Source of the DNA: Collimonas sp. PA-H2
GTDB lineage: Bacteria > Pseudomonadota > Gammaproteobacteria > Burkholderiales > Burkholderiaceae_D
Reading direction: 5' to 3'
Assembly: GCF_002564105.1 (NCBI RefSeq)
Contig: NZ_PDBX01000001.1
Location: 1,240,001-1,304,000 of the forward strand
Length of the DNA: 64,000 bases
Part shown: positions 47,391 to 56,415 of the stretch, piece after piece
How the letters are laid out: the number at the start of each line of letters is the position of its first letter
Numbering within the stretch: the first letter of the stretch is position 1
Position numbers and translations under genes: made by a program
The notes under the pieces: generated by a model
The model's database searches: none
What the model was told of the DNA's origin: nothing
The model's input: only the letters and a program-made list of their open reading frames with translations

Positions 47391-48008
47391 ATGGCAATGC
47401 GTAAAATTGTCGTTGTGAGCGACAAGACAACTACAAACGGCATGATTCTGCCGAATGCAAATTCAACGTTCTCTTTAGGTGATGCTGGGCACAAGGCGGC
47501 GCTAATTGGTGGGCAGGCAACGTGCTTAGCCTGCAAGAGCGAGGGAGTCATTGCTAAGGCTGGAGGGCCACGCCGGATGCAATTCATGGGCGAGGTGGCA
47601 TTGGAAAACGACATTGTTATATGTGGCTGCCCAGTCCATCCGAAACTCATAGCAAACCTACATCAAACGATGACCTACGATGACGGCATAGAGTCATCTG
47701 GTCCCGTATCGCCTCCTACAGGTGCTGGTGCAGCGTCTGCTGCCGTAACGGCAGCTACAGCAATTGCCTCTACTGTCGGCACTCAGAATGCCCAAGAAAA
47801 GCAAGGTAAGCGTTTCCTGTTTCAAGATAGCGAAACCGGAAAGCCATTGGTTAACCGCGCATATCTTGCCAAAATTGGAGGCGCACAGCAGAGCGGTGTT
47901 ACTGATGGTGATGGGTATGCCAATGTCGATGCAGCTCCTGGGCAGACCATTCAATTGCATTTAATTTTCAATGCCCCTACAGGCGCGTTGATGCACGGAG
48001 AGGCTTGA
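47391..48008 (+). CDS. PAAR-domain protein with transthyretin-like C-terminal extension
   Basis: 205 aa. Residues 1-90 form a PAAR-type spike domain (GDAGHKAALIGGQATCLACKSEG, and VALENDIVICGCPVHPKL). After an Ala-rich linker, residues 135-205 (FLFQDSETGKPLVNRAYLAKIG, VTDGDGYANVDAAPGQTIQL) look like a transthyretin-type beta domain of the kind that binds cargo effectors. PAAR proteins sit on the VgrG tip of the type VI secretion system. No T6SS structural genes are on the island, so it must borrow a chromosomal apparatus. Confidence 0.8.
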   Translation: MAMRKIVVVSDKTTTNGMILPNANSTFSLGDAGHKAALIGGQATCLACKSEGVIAKAGGPRRMQFMGEVALENDIVICGCPVHPKLIANLHQTMTYDDGIESSGPVSPPTGAGAASAAVTAATAIASTVGTQNAQEKQGKRFLFQDSETGKPLVNRAYLAKIGGAQQSGVTDGDGYANVDAAPGQTIQLHLIFNAPTGALMHGEA

Positions 48009-48009
48009 G

Positions 48010-48735
48010 ATGGGAGCAGACGCGCATTACACGCCAACGCAGTGGGCAACTGCATTTACAGAGTCAGACTACATATGCAAGCCGTTCAAGCTGGTTACTG
48101 TTAATGACAGAGCAGCGACCCGAGAAGCAATCATTACTCGCGTTCGACAGCAGGGAATGGAGTTCGTAGAACGATCCAACTGGGCCGCACATAAGAACCG
48201 CTCAGAGAAAATGAAGGATGACTGGAATTACACCAAGATAGCCATCCATCATGCCGGACGTAGTTTCTCCTGTGGGCCTGCCGCACTACAATTGCAGGAA
48301 ATCCAAGGTGAGCAAATGCAGCGTATCTCGGCAGACGATATCGGCTATCACTATGCGCTCGATTGCTTTGGGAATGTCTTTGAGGGCCGAGATATCCGGT
48401 TCAAAGGAGAGCATGTGCATAACTACAATACCGGCGTAATCGGTATCGTGCTGCTGGAGAATCTGGCAGAGCCTGAAGAGGGTGGAGACACCGTATCAGC
48501 TGTGAGGAAGTTCTTTAGTGCCATGGGTGCCAATGAGCAGCCTGTCGTACCGGCAGCACAAAGCGAATCAGCTACAAAATTCATTGCTATATTGCGTGAG
48601 TTCTTCGCCATTACTACGTTAGGCGGCCATAGAGAATTCCCGGAGCAAACGAAGGAAGGGAAGATTTGCCCGGGTAATGTCGGTCTATCTTTTGTGAAAA
48701 AAGCTCGTGCTACCAGCGGACTTGCAGCGCCATGA
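48010..48735 (+). CDS. Zinc amidase effector (Amidase_2/PGRP fold) of the PAAR module
   Basis: 241 aa, no signal peptide. Zinc ligands appear as IAIHHAG near residue 80 and GGHREFPEQTKEGKICPG near residue 205, the Amidase_2/PGRP pattern with His and Cys; GYHYALDCFGNVFEGRD is the substrate groove. Such enzymes cut N-acetylmuramoyl-L-alanine bonds. Lack of a signal peptide, the PAAR gene one base upstream and the overlapping membrane-anchored gene downstream argue for a T6SS-delivered antibacterial effector rather than a housekeeping amidase. Confidence 0.8.
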   Translation: MGADAHYTPTQWATAFTESDYICKPFKLVTVNDRAATREAIITRVRQQGMEFVERSNWAAHKNRSEKMKDDWNYTKIAIHHAGRSFSCGPAALQLQEIQGEQMQRISADDIGYHYALDCFGNVFEGRDIRFKGEHVHNYNTGVIGIVLLENLAEPEEGGDTVSAVRKFFSAMGANEQPVVPAAQSESATKFIAILREFFAITTLGGHREFPEQTKEGKICPGNVGLSFVKKARATSGLAAP

Positions 48736-49079
48736 CAGAACACTCAAATTCAATGCAAAAACCATTCAATAGAAAAATCATCTACGTCACGGCTTTGATC
48801 TTCGTACTGTTGATTGCTTGGCTGTTTACGGGATACGTGCGCTCGTATCTGGATGAAGGACAGCAAACCACATTTTTCATCAAGAAATTTCCCACCTTTC
48901 AAGTTGAATTTGTCGATCCATTTGCTAATGAGGGCGACAGTCCTGCAATCGCTGATCTTTCCACGGTGGACAGAAAGTCACTTGTTGATTACTGCAAATA
49001 CCGTTTTGGAGTAGCGTCTAACAGCGATGATGCGCTGGATACGTGTTCTCAGCATATCCCGGGCTACTTAAAACAATAG
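48732..49079 (+). CDS. Putative immunity protein for the amidase effector
   Basis: 115 aa. One membrane segment at about 16-34 (IIYVTALIFVLLIAWLFTGY) places the C-terminal 80 residues in the periplasm, where an incoming peptidoglycan amidase would act. The ATG overlaps the effector stop (ATGA). No family is recognised, which is usual for immunity proteins. The cysteines in DYCKYRFG and LDTCSQHI may form a disulfide. Confidence 0.6.
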   Translation: MTEHSNSMQKPFNRKIIYVTALIFVLLIAWLFTGYVRSYLDEGQQTTFFIKKFPTFQVEFVDPFANEGDSPAIADLSTVDRKSLVDYCKYRFGVASNSDDALDTCSQHIPGYLKQ

Positions 49080-49121
49080 CTGACGCCTAAAAATCGCGTT
49101 CGTACTCTATCCTCTAGGTAT

Positions 49122-50003
49122 ATGAATAAGAACGATATCGCACGTTACTTTCAAAATAAAAGAGCTATAGAAAATCTGCATGCTCTTTCAAAGGGGCAGG
49201 CACCCGCACATGAGTTCGTTCCGATATTAAAGCAGGCAATGGATGGTGTGAAGTTGGTCGCAATAAACGTCGCCAATCCTATTCTCTATCGAGGGCGATT
49301 CAATGAGCAGGGTCGGTTGTTTTGTCGCGTTGAAGAAATAACATATCCGAAATCCGAGTTTGTCAAAAACAAAGGCAGATTGAATGATGTCGGTCAGAGT
49401 GTGCTGTATGCAGCAGCATGCGAACTCGGAACAATTATCGAGATGACTGTCGGGGTAGGCAACGTATTCACCATTTCTAAAATTGTTCGCCGTGATGATT
49501 CGAAGATGTTCTTTTTTCCGATAGGCATTCCTAAACTCATCGGCGATCAACACAATCCTACACAGGCCGAAAAAATTATTCATGATTATTTTCAAGCAGA
49601 GATGACTAAGGATAGAGTCATTTTCGATGACTATAATTCGACAATCGCAATCGGCAACATGTTACTTGGGCAGCTCATAGCAAATTACCCGATTGCGCCA
49701 CGTACTGGCGTGGTATATCCAAGTGTAAGATCGCGGCTGGCGTCAAATACAACTACCTACAATGTGGCTATTGAGCCACCGACGTTTGATCAAAATTATT
49801 TGATAACAGAGAGCATTGTTTACATCCTCACTTTCGAGAATACCCATTACCAAATAAATCCAGTGAATAAAGGGACTGTGGAAGAGAATGGGGAAATACT
49901 CTGGCGTTTTAGTTACGATGAAATGAAAAACCGAGTGGAGAAAGGCTTGTGGGAAGACGGATTCTTTAATGCGAGTATCGTTAAATGTGCCGCCAATTTA
50001 TGA
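49122..50003 (+). CDS. RES-domain protein (possible NAD-degrading toxin)
   Basis: 293 aa. The RES core is visible at LYRGRFNEQGRLFCR, then GRLNDVGQSVLYAAACELGTIIEM, giving the conserved Arg, Glu-region and Ser residues that name the family. Known RES toxins (for example Res of Res-Xre) are NAD phosphorylases. No Xre-type antitoxin follows; the next gene is a small membrane protein. It may be a second effector, a defence effector or an enzyme with other use. It is 42 bp after the immunity gene. Confidence 0.65.
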   Translation: MNKNDIARYFQNKRAIENLHALSKGQAPAHEFVPILKQAMDGVKLVAINVANPILYRGRFNEQGRLFCRVEEITYPKSEFVKNKGRLNDVGQSVLYAAACELGTIIEMTVGVGNVFTISKIVRRDDSKMFFFPIGIPKLIGDQHNPTQAEKIIHDYFQAEMTKDRVIFDDYNSTIAIGNMLLGQLIANYPIAPRTGVVYPSVRSRLASNTTTYNVAIEPPTFDQNYLITESIVYILTFENTHYQINPVNKGTVEENGEILWRFSYDEMKNRVEKGLWEDGFFNASIVKCAANL

Positions 50004-50048
50004 GAGATTTGACACACATGACCGATACAATCAAATCTATGGAGTGAT

Positions 50049-50486
50049 ATGGCCGCTGATATTGTCGCTGCATGTATTGGAGCTACTGCCGCTGTTGGGG
50101 TGGCGGTCGCAGGCTACTGGTTCACCAAGAAGCGGGAGAGGGAAGCAGAGCTACGAAAAGAAAAGCTGGAGCACTACAAAGATTTCGTTGCCAGCCTCAG
50201 CGGTATCATTTCTGGGGAGTCAACGCCGGATGATCAACGCGCTTTCTCTCGCTCATGCAATAAGTTGAATTTGATTGCGCCGCAATCCGTAATCGGCGCG
50301 CTGCAAGCGTTTCAGGAAGAAATTAAAGTAAGCAACAGTGCCCGAAGCAATCAAGGGCATGACAAGCTAATGTCTCGATTATTCTATGAAATGCGCAAGG
50401 ACCTTCAGATAACGCCCAAGGACAAGGACCCTGATTTTATATTCGGTCTGTGGGCCTCAGGTGTCCCAAGTAAGAAACCAAAATAA
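50049..50486 (+). CDS. Small membrane-anchored protein of unknown function
   Basis: 145 aa. An N-terminal segment (IVAACIGATAAVGVAVAGYWF) anchors a charged helical cytoplasmic part (KKREREAELRKEKLEHY, then ALQAFQEEIKVSN). A GGAGTG site precedes the ATG at 50049. Small anchors with a long helical tail occur as sensors or co-factors in defence loci, but I do not recognise a family. It follows the RES gene by 45 bp. Confidence 0.55.
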   Translation: MAADIVAACIGATAAVGVAVAGYWFTKKREREAELRKEKLEHYKDFVASLSGIISGESTPDDQRAFSRSCNKLNLIAPQSVIGALQAFQEEIKVSNSARSNQGHDKLMSRLFYEMRKDLQITPKDKDPDFIFGLWASGVPSKKPK

Positions 50487-50649
50487 AAAATCGTAGATGG
50501 GGATAATTGGGGTGAAAGATTTTCTGGTCTAGGGAAATATCTATCGAGGCGGTAGGACGTGTAATTCGAATGCATAGCTCGTGTTGGACCGGAGGTATTT
50601 TTGGCCAACTCGATAATTTTTAACTGCTACTAGTTTTCACTGATAAACG

Positions 50650-51783
50650 ATGCGTATTGCACTTATTATCATCTGGTCGTTTCTCAAGAAATTCGACGTT
50701 CTGGGCCTGATTTCGTTTTACCTACTTGTCTTTAGAAACCGTCTTTCGGACGTGATTCATGATCGTCCAATAGCTATTGCGAAATTCCTTCGGTTCGTCC
50801 CCCTTATCTTTGCGTTCATCATCATTGTGATGATCACTCGATATGGAACTCTCCGATCACCAATCGCCGCGCTGACTGTCTGTTTTATGATCGCGCTTGC
50901 TGTCTTACTCACGATTGTAACGATGTCAGTCACTTTCCTCCATGGTAGCCTACTAGTTCCCTTTATGTCTGCCTTGCGCTCTATTGGATTACGTGCTGCG
51001 ATTTTCTTTATTCCGTCCTATGTTGTTTGTTATTGGTTTCGTGGAAATTCGGTCTTACAATTAATGGCAATGGGCGTATGCCTCGTGCTCTGGTTTGTCT
51101 TTTCTGGAATTCTGGAATATTTGGTAGATTCGCTGCAATGGCAAAAGAGACGCCGGCTCAAGCGGTTGGACATCGGAAGTGACCGATATCACCTCAACGA
51201 CGAAGAGTATTGGCGAGTTTGCGTGCACGAGGCTGGTCACCTACTTCTGTACGGGCAATTGAACGCAGTTCCTGAAGACGCGATTGCAGTAGTTGATCGA
51301 GAGCCTAAGTATGGTTTCGGCGGATTTGTTACACCCATTCATTCGCTCGATCCAATTGATGCTACAACCGATATTCTGCTATGGCAGACAACGATGTCAT
51401 ATGCTGGTGCTGCGGCAGAACGGCTCGTTTTCGGATCACACTGCGAAGGCGCTTCACAAGATTATGAGATGGCGGACAATTTCATTGTACGACTAGCGAG
51501 GCTCTCTCCCAATACTCAGTATTTTACGAAGACGGAAAATCCCACCCAAGAGGCTGCCAATATTATGGCAATTTGCCGCTTACGCAGTGAATGTCAACAA
51601 AGGGCCGATGAATATCTCACGTTAAACCGCATGCAATTGATTTTCATCGCAGAACAATTACGCGATAAGGAATGTGTAACTTGCGAGGAGTTTTCCCCCG
51701 TGTGGCGTACATTGCTATTGCCTGCTGAGTGGAAAAGGCTAACTGTCCCAGCCCGCATACCGTGTCTTGATTTGGATGGTTAG
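50650..51783 (+). CDS. Membrane M41 (FtsH-type) metallopeptidase lacking the AAA domain
   Basis: 377 aa. Four or five hydrophobic segments occupy residues 1-160. The peptidase domain follows with zinc motif HEAGH (193-197) and, in the M41 pattern, SYAGAAAERLVFGSHCEGASQDYEMADN, where Asp271 is the expected third ligand. FtsH has an AAA+ motor between membrane and peptidase parts; here that region is absent, so substrates must be delivered unfolded or by a partner. No motor gene is adjacent. It resembles no housekeeping protease by layout. Confidence 0.72.
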   Translation: MRIALIIIWSFLKKFDVLGLISFYLLVFRNRLSDVIHDRPIAIAKFLRFVPLIFAFIIIVMITRYGTLRSPIAALTVCFMIALAVLLTIVTMSVTFLHGSLLVPFMSALRSIGLRAAIFFIPSYVVCYWFRGNSVLQLMAMGVCLVLWFVFSGILEYLVDSLQWQKRRRLKRLDIGSDRYHLNDEEYWRVCVHEAGHLLLYGQLNAVPEDAIAVVDREPKYGFGGFVTPIHSLDPIDATTDILLWQTTMSYAGAAAERLVFGSHCEGASQDYEMADNFIVRLARLSPNTQYFTKTENPTQEAANIMAICRLRSECQQRADEYLTLNRMQLIFIAEQLRDKECVTCEEFSPVWRTLLLPAEWKRLTVPARIPCLDLDG

Positions 51784-51789
51784 GTGCGC

Positions 51790-52350
51790 CTAAGCCGTCT
51801 TCAATACAGAGTACAGCGTCGCTCGTGATACGCCGTATTCATCAGCCAGCGCCGTCTTATTCTCAGTTGTGGCACGTTGCTTGATTGCTGCAATCTGATC
51901 GGCTGTTAACTTGGCTGTCCTCCCCATATGCTTGCCTTCGGCTCTTGCCTTGGCTTGCCCTTCTGCGCGTCTTTCATTGATCATCGATAGCTCGAATGCA
52001 CTGATAGCGCCGATGATGGTTAGGAACATTGTATTCATCGGGTTATCTTTGCCAGCGGCAAAGGTCATCGACTCTTTAATGAAGGAAACTGTCACGCCCT
52101 TGTCGGTCAATCGCTTTACGAGGTCAAGTAGGTCAGCCGTGTTACGCGCTAGACGACTGATGTCATGCACCATAACTGTGTCACCAGATCGAGCATGTTT
52201 GAGCATGGCCGTAAGTTGTGGCCTATCCGTCGTGCTTCCACTGCATTTGTCTTCAAATATTTGATCTAGCACAATACCGTCAAGTTGCCGTGCTGTATTT
52301 TGCCCAGCGGTCGATACGCGAACGTATCCAATGATTTGCCCTACTGCCAT
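51790..52350 (-). CDS. Serine recombinase (Tn3-resolvase/invertase family)
   Basis: 186 aa from the ATG at 52350 (MAVGQIIGYVRVST). The resolvase catalytic Ser is in YVRVSTAGQNTARQL; further motifs are DKCSGSTTDRP, MVHDISRLARNTADLLDLV and a C-terminal HTH ending DEYGVSRATLYSVL. It resembles plasmid-type resolvases and invertases. It may keep the element monomeric or invert a segment; I see no matching inverted crossover repeats beside it. Confidence 0.9.
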   Translation of the reverse strand: MAVGQIIGYVRVSTAGQNTARQLDGIVLDQIFEDKCSGSTTDRPQLTAMLKHARSGDTVMVHDISRLARNTADLLDLVKRLTDKGVTVSFIKESMTFAAGKDNPMNTMFLTIIGAISAFELSMINERRAEGQAKARAEGKHMGRTAKLTADQIAAIKQRATTENKTALADEYGVSRATLYSVLKTA

Positions 52351-52774
52351 TCTGTTCCCCTCTTCTGATAATGCATAACAAGTATTTAGTACTTTGTAGA
52401 ATATGTAAAGAAAATCTTGCACATATACTTGTTAGACAAAATTTGTGGGGCAAATGCAGGCGAGCTGAGATTGCAAAGAAAGTATGCCTTGTTGGACGCG
52501 CTGGCAATATCGCATACAAGCTAAGAATTATTTTCATTTTAGCAATACTCACAATTGGGAAATGCATATGACGCTGTTTTTGTCGCGCTGCATGAATATC
52601 CTCACATGTCTGCTTCTAGCTAAACACTATTTCCTCAATTGCCTGACTCGCCACGGCGGCAAGGTACTTACTCAGGTGTAATTTTGTCTTGACGCTTGCT
52701 CCCAAATCGGTAACAATAAATCTGTTCCCACAATGGGATTCGAGATTCGAAGCATTTATGGGAGCATGGTTTTC
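52351..52774. other. Gap between the recombinase and higB
   Basis: About 420 bp, AT-rich. It should hold the promoters of both divergent transcripts. I see no convincing gene, res-type site or operator. Confidence 0.35.
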
Positions 52775-53059
52775 ATGAGGGTTGTTGGACTTGGGGTGCT
52801 TGCCGCCTTTTGCGACAAGCACGCAGACTGCCGCAAGTGGATATCGAACTGGATCGCAGATGCACGCGCCAGTCGCTGGGAGACTAGTCACGATATCAAG
52901 GACAGGTATCCATCCGCCAGCTTTTTAGCGACAAACATTGTCATCTTTAACGTGCGCGGCAATGAGTATCGCCTGGAAACCCAGGTGGCTTACAACGCAG
53001 GAGTGATCGCCATCAAATGGGTGGGCACACATGACCAGTACACGAAGCGGATGCGTTGA
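52775..53059 (+). CDS. higB: HigB-family mRNA interferase toxin
   Basis: 94 aa. MRVVGLGVLAAFCDKHADC, ASRWETSHDIKDRYPSASF, and VIFNVRGNEYRLETQVAYN with a final KWVGTHDQYTKRM match the HigB/RelE-superfamily layout. HigB cleaves mRNA in the ribosome. The ATG at 52775 begins the family pattern; upstream ATGs in frame do not. The next gene starts two bases after the stop, so the pair is coupled, toxin first as in higBA. Confidence 0.82.
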   Translation: MRVVGLGVLAAFCDKHADCRKWISNWIADARASRWETSHDIKDRYPSASFLATNIVIFNVRGNEYRLETQVAYNAGVIAIKWVGTHDQYTKRMR

Positions 53060-53060
53060 T

Positions 53061-54278
53061 ATGGAATATAGAATTCTCAAAAGCGAAACTGAACATCAAA
53101 CTGCGCTGCTAGAAGCAGAGGGGCTTGTTGCGCTTGATCCACCGACTGGATCGACCGAAGGTGATCGCCTCGCATTGCTTGCTCTTCTGATTGAAGATTA
53201 CGAAAAACGTGCGTATCAATTCGAGGCACTTGATCCAATCGAGATAATTGAATTTCGGATGGCTGAACAGGGGCTTCGACAGAAGGACCTCGTTCCGCTT
53301 TTGGGCAGCAGAAGCAGAGTTTCTGAGGTGCTAGGTGGGAAACGACCCCTAACAGTACAAATGATTCGCGCACTGTCGAGCGGCCTTGGAATTCCAGCAG
53401 ACGCTCTCATTGGAAGAGAACCCGTTCCATCACGTGACAGTGAGAGCAACGTCGAAGAAATCGACTGGAAACGGTTTCCCTATCGGGAGATGGAAAGGCG
53501 TGGCTGGTTCAGCGCAGCAAAAATTAGCGGGAAGAATGCAGAAGAGATGCTTCGCTCTTTCCTTACCCAGATTGTTCCGAGCCGCCAAGTGCCGATCATG
53601 TTTAGACGCAGGTTTCGGGGCGATAAGCTCGATGAAAAGGCGTACTATTCGACATTAGCATGGACAGCGCGGGTCTTGATGCGAGCCAAGGATGTCGAGA
53701 ATGATTTACCTAAATTTGATCCTGGAAAAATTTCTGCTGACACGTTGCGAGACCTTGCACGACTAAGTTGGTTCAGTAATGGCCCTCGCCTGGCAGTTGA
53801 ATTCCTATCGAAGTGTGGTATTGCAGTGATCGTCGAGCCTCGGCTACCGAACGCTGTAATAGATGGCGCAGCGATGCTGTCTGAGCGAGGCACCCCGGTG
53901 ATTGGTCTGACGCTGCGAATTGATCGAACTGACTATTTTTGGTTCACATTGATGCACGAGGTCGCGCACGTATGGAGACACTTGAATACTGCCGACGAGG
54001 CGTTTATTGATCGCATTGAACGAATTGCGAGCACTGAGAAGAGCGAACAAAAAGAGAATGAAGCGAATCGTATAGCACGCGATTCATTTATTCGCCGTGC
54101 CGTTTGGGAGCGTTCGTCGGCTAGACTCGCCCCTACAAATCAAAGCATTCAAGAACTTGCGGACAGTCTGCATATTCACCCAGCAATTGTGGCTGGACGA
54201 ATTCAGTTCGAGAGCGGTCACTACGAGCATTTTCGTGAATTTTTAGAGCAGGGATTGGTACAACAGCATTTTCAATGA
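53061..54278 (+). CDS. higA: HigA-type antitoxin fused to an ImmA/IrrE metallopeptidase domain
   Basis: 405 aa. Residues 60-120 form a HigA-like helix-turn-helix (RMAEQGLRQKDLVPLLGSRSRVSEVLGGKR). Residues 230-370 are a DUF955/ImmA-IrrE peptidase with zinc motif HEVAH (299-303) and a downstream NEANRIARD Glu. Fusions of this kind are known next to HigB and in phage-type regulation, where the peptidase cuts a repressor. Here it follows higB by one base and precedes the beta-family gene by 29 bp, suggesting one operon. Confidence 0.85.
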   Translation: MEYRILKSETEHQTALLEAEGLVALDPPTGSTEGDRLALLALLIEDYEKRAYQFEALDPIEIIEFRMAEQGLRQKDLVPLLGSRSRVSEVLGGKRPLTVQMIRALSSGLGIPADALIGREPVPSRDSESNVEEIDWKRFPYREMERRGWFSAAKISGKNAEEMLRSFLTQIVPSRQVPIMFRRRFRGDKLDEKAYYSTLAWTARVLMRAKDVENDLPKFDPGKISADTLRDLARLSWFSNGPRLAVEFLSKCGIAVIVEPRLPNAVIDGAAMLSERGTPVIGLTLRIDRTDYFWFTLMHEVAHVWRHLNTADEAFIDRIERIASTEKSEQKENEANRIARDSFIRRAVWERSSARLAPTNQSIQELADSLHIHPAIVAGRIQFESGHYEHFREFLEQGLVQQHFQ

Positions 54279-54307
54279 AATCTTGATGACGTAAGCAGGA
54301 GATATCG

Positions 54308-55435
54308 ATGGATAGTCGCTCAGTTTATGTGCCGCTGGTCAAGGGCAAAAAAAATGATTTGATGGCCGTTGGACGGGTCAACAATGATGTCCGTCAATTG
54401 ATGAAACCGTTCATCGAAGCGATGCCAATCAATCCCAAAGCTCCACTGGTGGAGGAGCACGTCTTCAAACTCTGCGAGTACATTCGAAAGCATTTGCCGC
54501 TTGGTGAGATTTTCGTAGATTTCCACGGTTTGATGCCGGACGCGACGATCTCAGATGGCACAAACGCCACCCTTCATGGATTCGCACTATTAAAAGCATT
54601 CGGACGCTCTGTGACTCCGGCGTATGGATTCGAACGAAATGATGATTTGTGGGATACGCTCGGTGCGATTGCTCGGGATTTCGATAAAGGGTTTTGCTTC
54701 CGTTTGTCTCGTGATGATCTAGCCGAATATCTCTTTGATGATGTGTGGGCCCAAATTATCGAACGCACCGCTCAGATGCGACTGCCACAAAACAAAATTG
54801 ATTTACTTCTAGACTTGCGACACATAGATGGGGAAGACACATCGAACCTAGCAGAGAACATAGTTTCTTTTCTCTTTCACAACCCGAACATCGCCGGTTA
54901 TAGATCAATCGTAATTGCCGGTTCTTCTGCACTGAAAACCGTGGGTAGTATCGAGAAAAATAAGGTCGGCGAGGTGATTCGCCAAGAGCTGCGTCTTTGG
55001 TCAGCTCTCTGGCGGGACATGCCCGATACAATCAAACCAACATTTGGGGATTACGGCATCATACATCCCGATTTCAGTGATCAGACAACAAGTCGGTACG
55101 TGAACGCCAAAATTCGCTATACGGCAGGCGACAAAATCATCTATTTTAGAGGTCATGCGCTCCACCACCCCATCAAGGACTATGATCAGTACCACGATCT
55201 AGCCAGTCGCGTTAGCGCAGATTTTCGATATGTGGGCCGGACGCGCAGCTTTGGTGATACTTATATCGATGATTGCGCAAGACGCCTAATTAAGCCAGGT
55301 TCACTCGCTACCTGGGTCATAGCCGACATGAATCATCACGTTTGCTACACAGCCCGCCAACTGGCTCGACTCACACAACAATTGGCATCGACAGTAACAG
55401 AAAGCGAAGCTGAGATCGCGCTCTCCACTGTTTAA
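54308..55435 (+). CDS. Beta-family protein (T4 beta-like), third gene of the higBA operon
   Basis: 375 aa. YVPLVKGKKNDLMAV, EIFVDFHGLMPD, LLLDLRHI and FGDYGIIHPDF are typical of the family called beta protein after a phage T4 gene. No biochemical role is known to me; members are often beside HTH-ImmA genes on islands. An AGGAG site precedes the ATG. The 29-bp gap to the higA-immA stop makes co-transcription likely. Confidence 0.7.
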   Translation: MDSRSVYVPLVKGKKNDLMAVGRVNNDVRQLMKPFIEAMPINPKAPLVEEHVFKLCEYIRKHLPLGEIFVDFHGLMPDATISDGTNATLHGFALLKAFGRSVTPAYGFERNDDLWDTLGAIARDFDKGFCFRLSRDDLAEYLFDDVWAQIIERTAQMRLPQNKIDLLLDLRHIDGEDTSNLAENIVSFLFHNPNIAGYRSIVIAGSSALKTVGSIEKNKVGEVIRQELRLWSALWRDMPDTIKPTFGDYGIIHPDFSDQTTSRYVNAKIRYTAGDKIIYFRGHALHHPIKDYDQYHDLASRVSADFRYVGRTRSFGDTYIDDCARRLIKPGSLATWVIADMNHHVCYTARQLARLTQQLASTVTESEAEIALSTV

Positions 55436-55566
55436 TCGCGTGTCAAATGACAGAGTGGAAAATGGCTCATTCCGCCCGGTGTAACGGACCCGAAAACGTT
55501 CTCACTTGAGCGGCGTCAGGAAACGACTCGACAAGAGTGTGTTTGCCAAAAACCTATTTTCAACGT

Positions 55567-56415
55567 TTAGTCTCCTGCTCCTCGTTCCAATGGCGATAAT
55601 TTGCTCATTATGTACTTTGCGGCAGACTCGATTTCTGGGAACAGCGTACTTGCATTGATGTTGATCTTATCTAGCTGATCCAGTATTGCACGCTTATGAT
55701 TCGAAGCAATCGGCACACGACTAATCTCTATGTCTAAATCATTTTTCTGATTCAGCAATATCGGCAGGCCGAACAACAGAAATGCGCCCTGCTGAGCCAG
55801 AATTCTTCGATTACTTTGTTTCGGCTTGACTGCCAAGATGCTTTGCAAGTCGGCAGGATCAATTTGTGGGAGAAAATAAGGTTTTTCTGCTTTTATGAAT
55901 TGCAGCAACCGCTTACCAGCATCAGAGTTCTGAAGTTGATCAAAGTCTTTGATGCGCCTCAATTTGTCCCGTTCGTTTCCAGTGAGATTGGAAAGGTTGG
56001 CAACACAACTTACAGTGTCGCTATCGAAGTACCGAATTTTTGCCTTCTTTATCGAGAATCGAATGAATTCGCCATCTTTGGTAGGACGGGAGTTACAGGC
56101 AAAGAATAGCGCGACCAATGGGTTGTAGGTCAAATCCAGTAAGCGAGTAGGGAGCGAATAGTGCTGCATTCTGACTAGTTTTTCGAAAACGTTTCCATCG
56201 CCCTCGAATTCACTCGGATGAAGGGAGATCAATTCACGAAAAATATTTTTCTCGTCCTTGCGGTGCTTTAGTGTACGGAAGAGACTGGGTTGCAGTGTGT
56301 AGAGTTTGTCCGTATGCCCTCGGTAAAGATCTACTCTCCCATCGACGGTCTTAAAGCGTTCCAAAACTTCGAAAAAACTTGAAAGGCCTGTTATTGCTTT
56401 AGTGGTTGTTCTCAT
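55567..56415 (-). CDS. FRG-domain protein
   Basis: 282 aa. The domain is named for FRG-type residues; here it reads DLYRGHTDKLYTLQPSLFRT and the second half HYSLPTRLLDLTYNPLVALFFAC. The catalytic role of FRG proteins is not settled; they occur in phage-defence islands. It reads convergently with the beta-family gene across 131 bp. No signal peptide or membrane segment. Confidence 0.72.
   Translation of the reverse strand: MRTTTKAITGLSSFFEVLERFKTVDGRVDLYRGHTDKLYTLQPSLFRTLKHRKDEKNIFRELISLHPSEFEGDGNVFEKLVRMQHYSLPTRLLDLTYNPLVALFFACNSRPTKDGEFIRFSIKKAKIRYFDSDTVSCVANLSNLTGNERDKLRRIKDFDQLQNSDAGKRLLQFIKAEKPYFLPQIDPADLQSILAVKPKQSNRRILAQQGAFLLFGLPILLNQKNDLDIEISRVPIASNHKRAILDQLDKININASTLFPEIESAAKYIMSKLSPLERGAGD

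Noticed and set aside
51790..52350. Invertible DNA switch
   Set aside because: The serine recombinase could act as an invertase, but I found no inverted crossover repeats around it.
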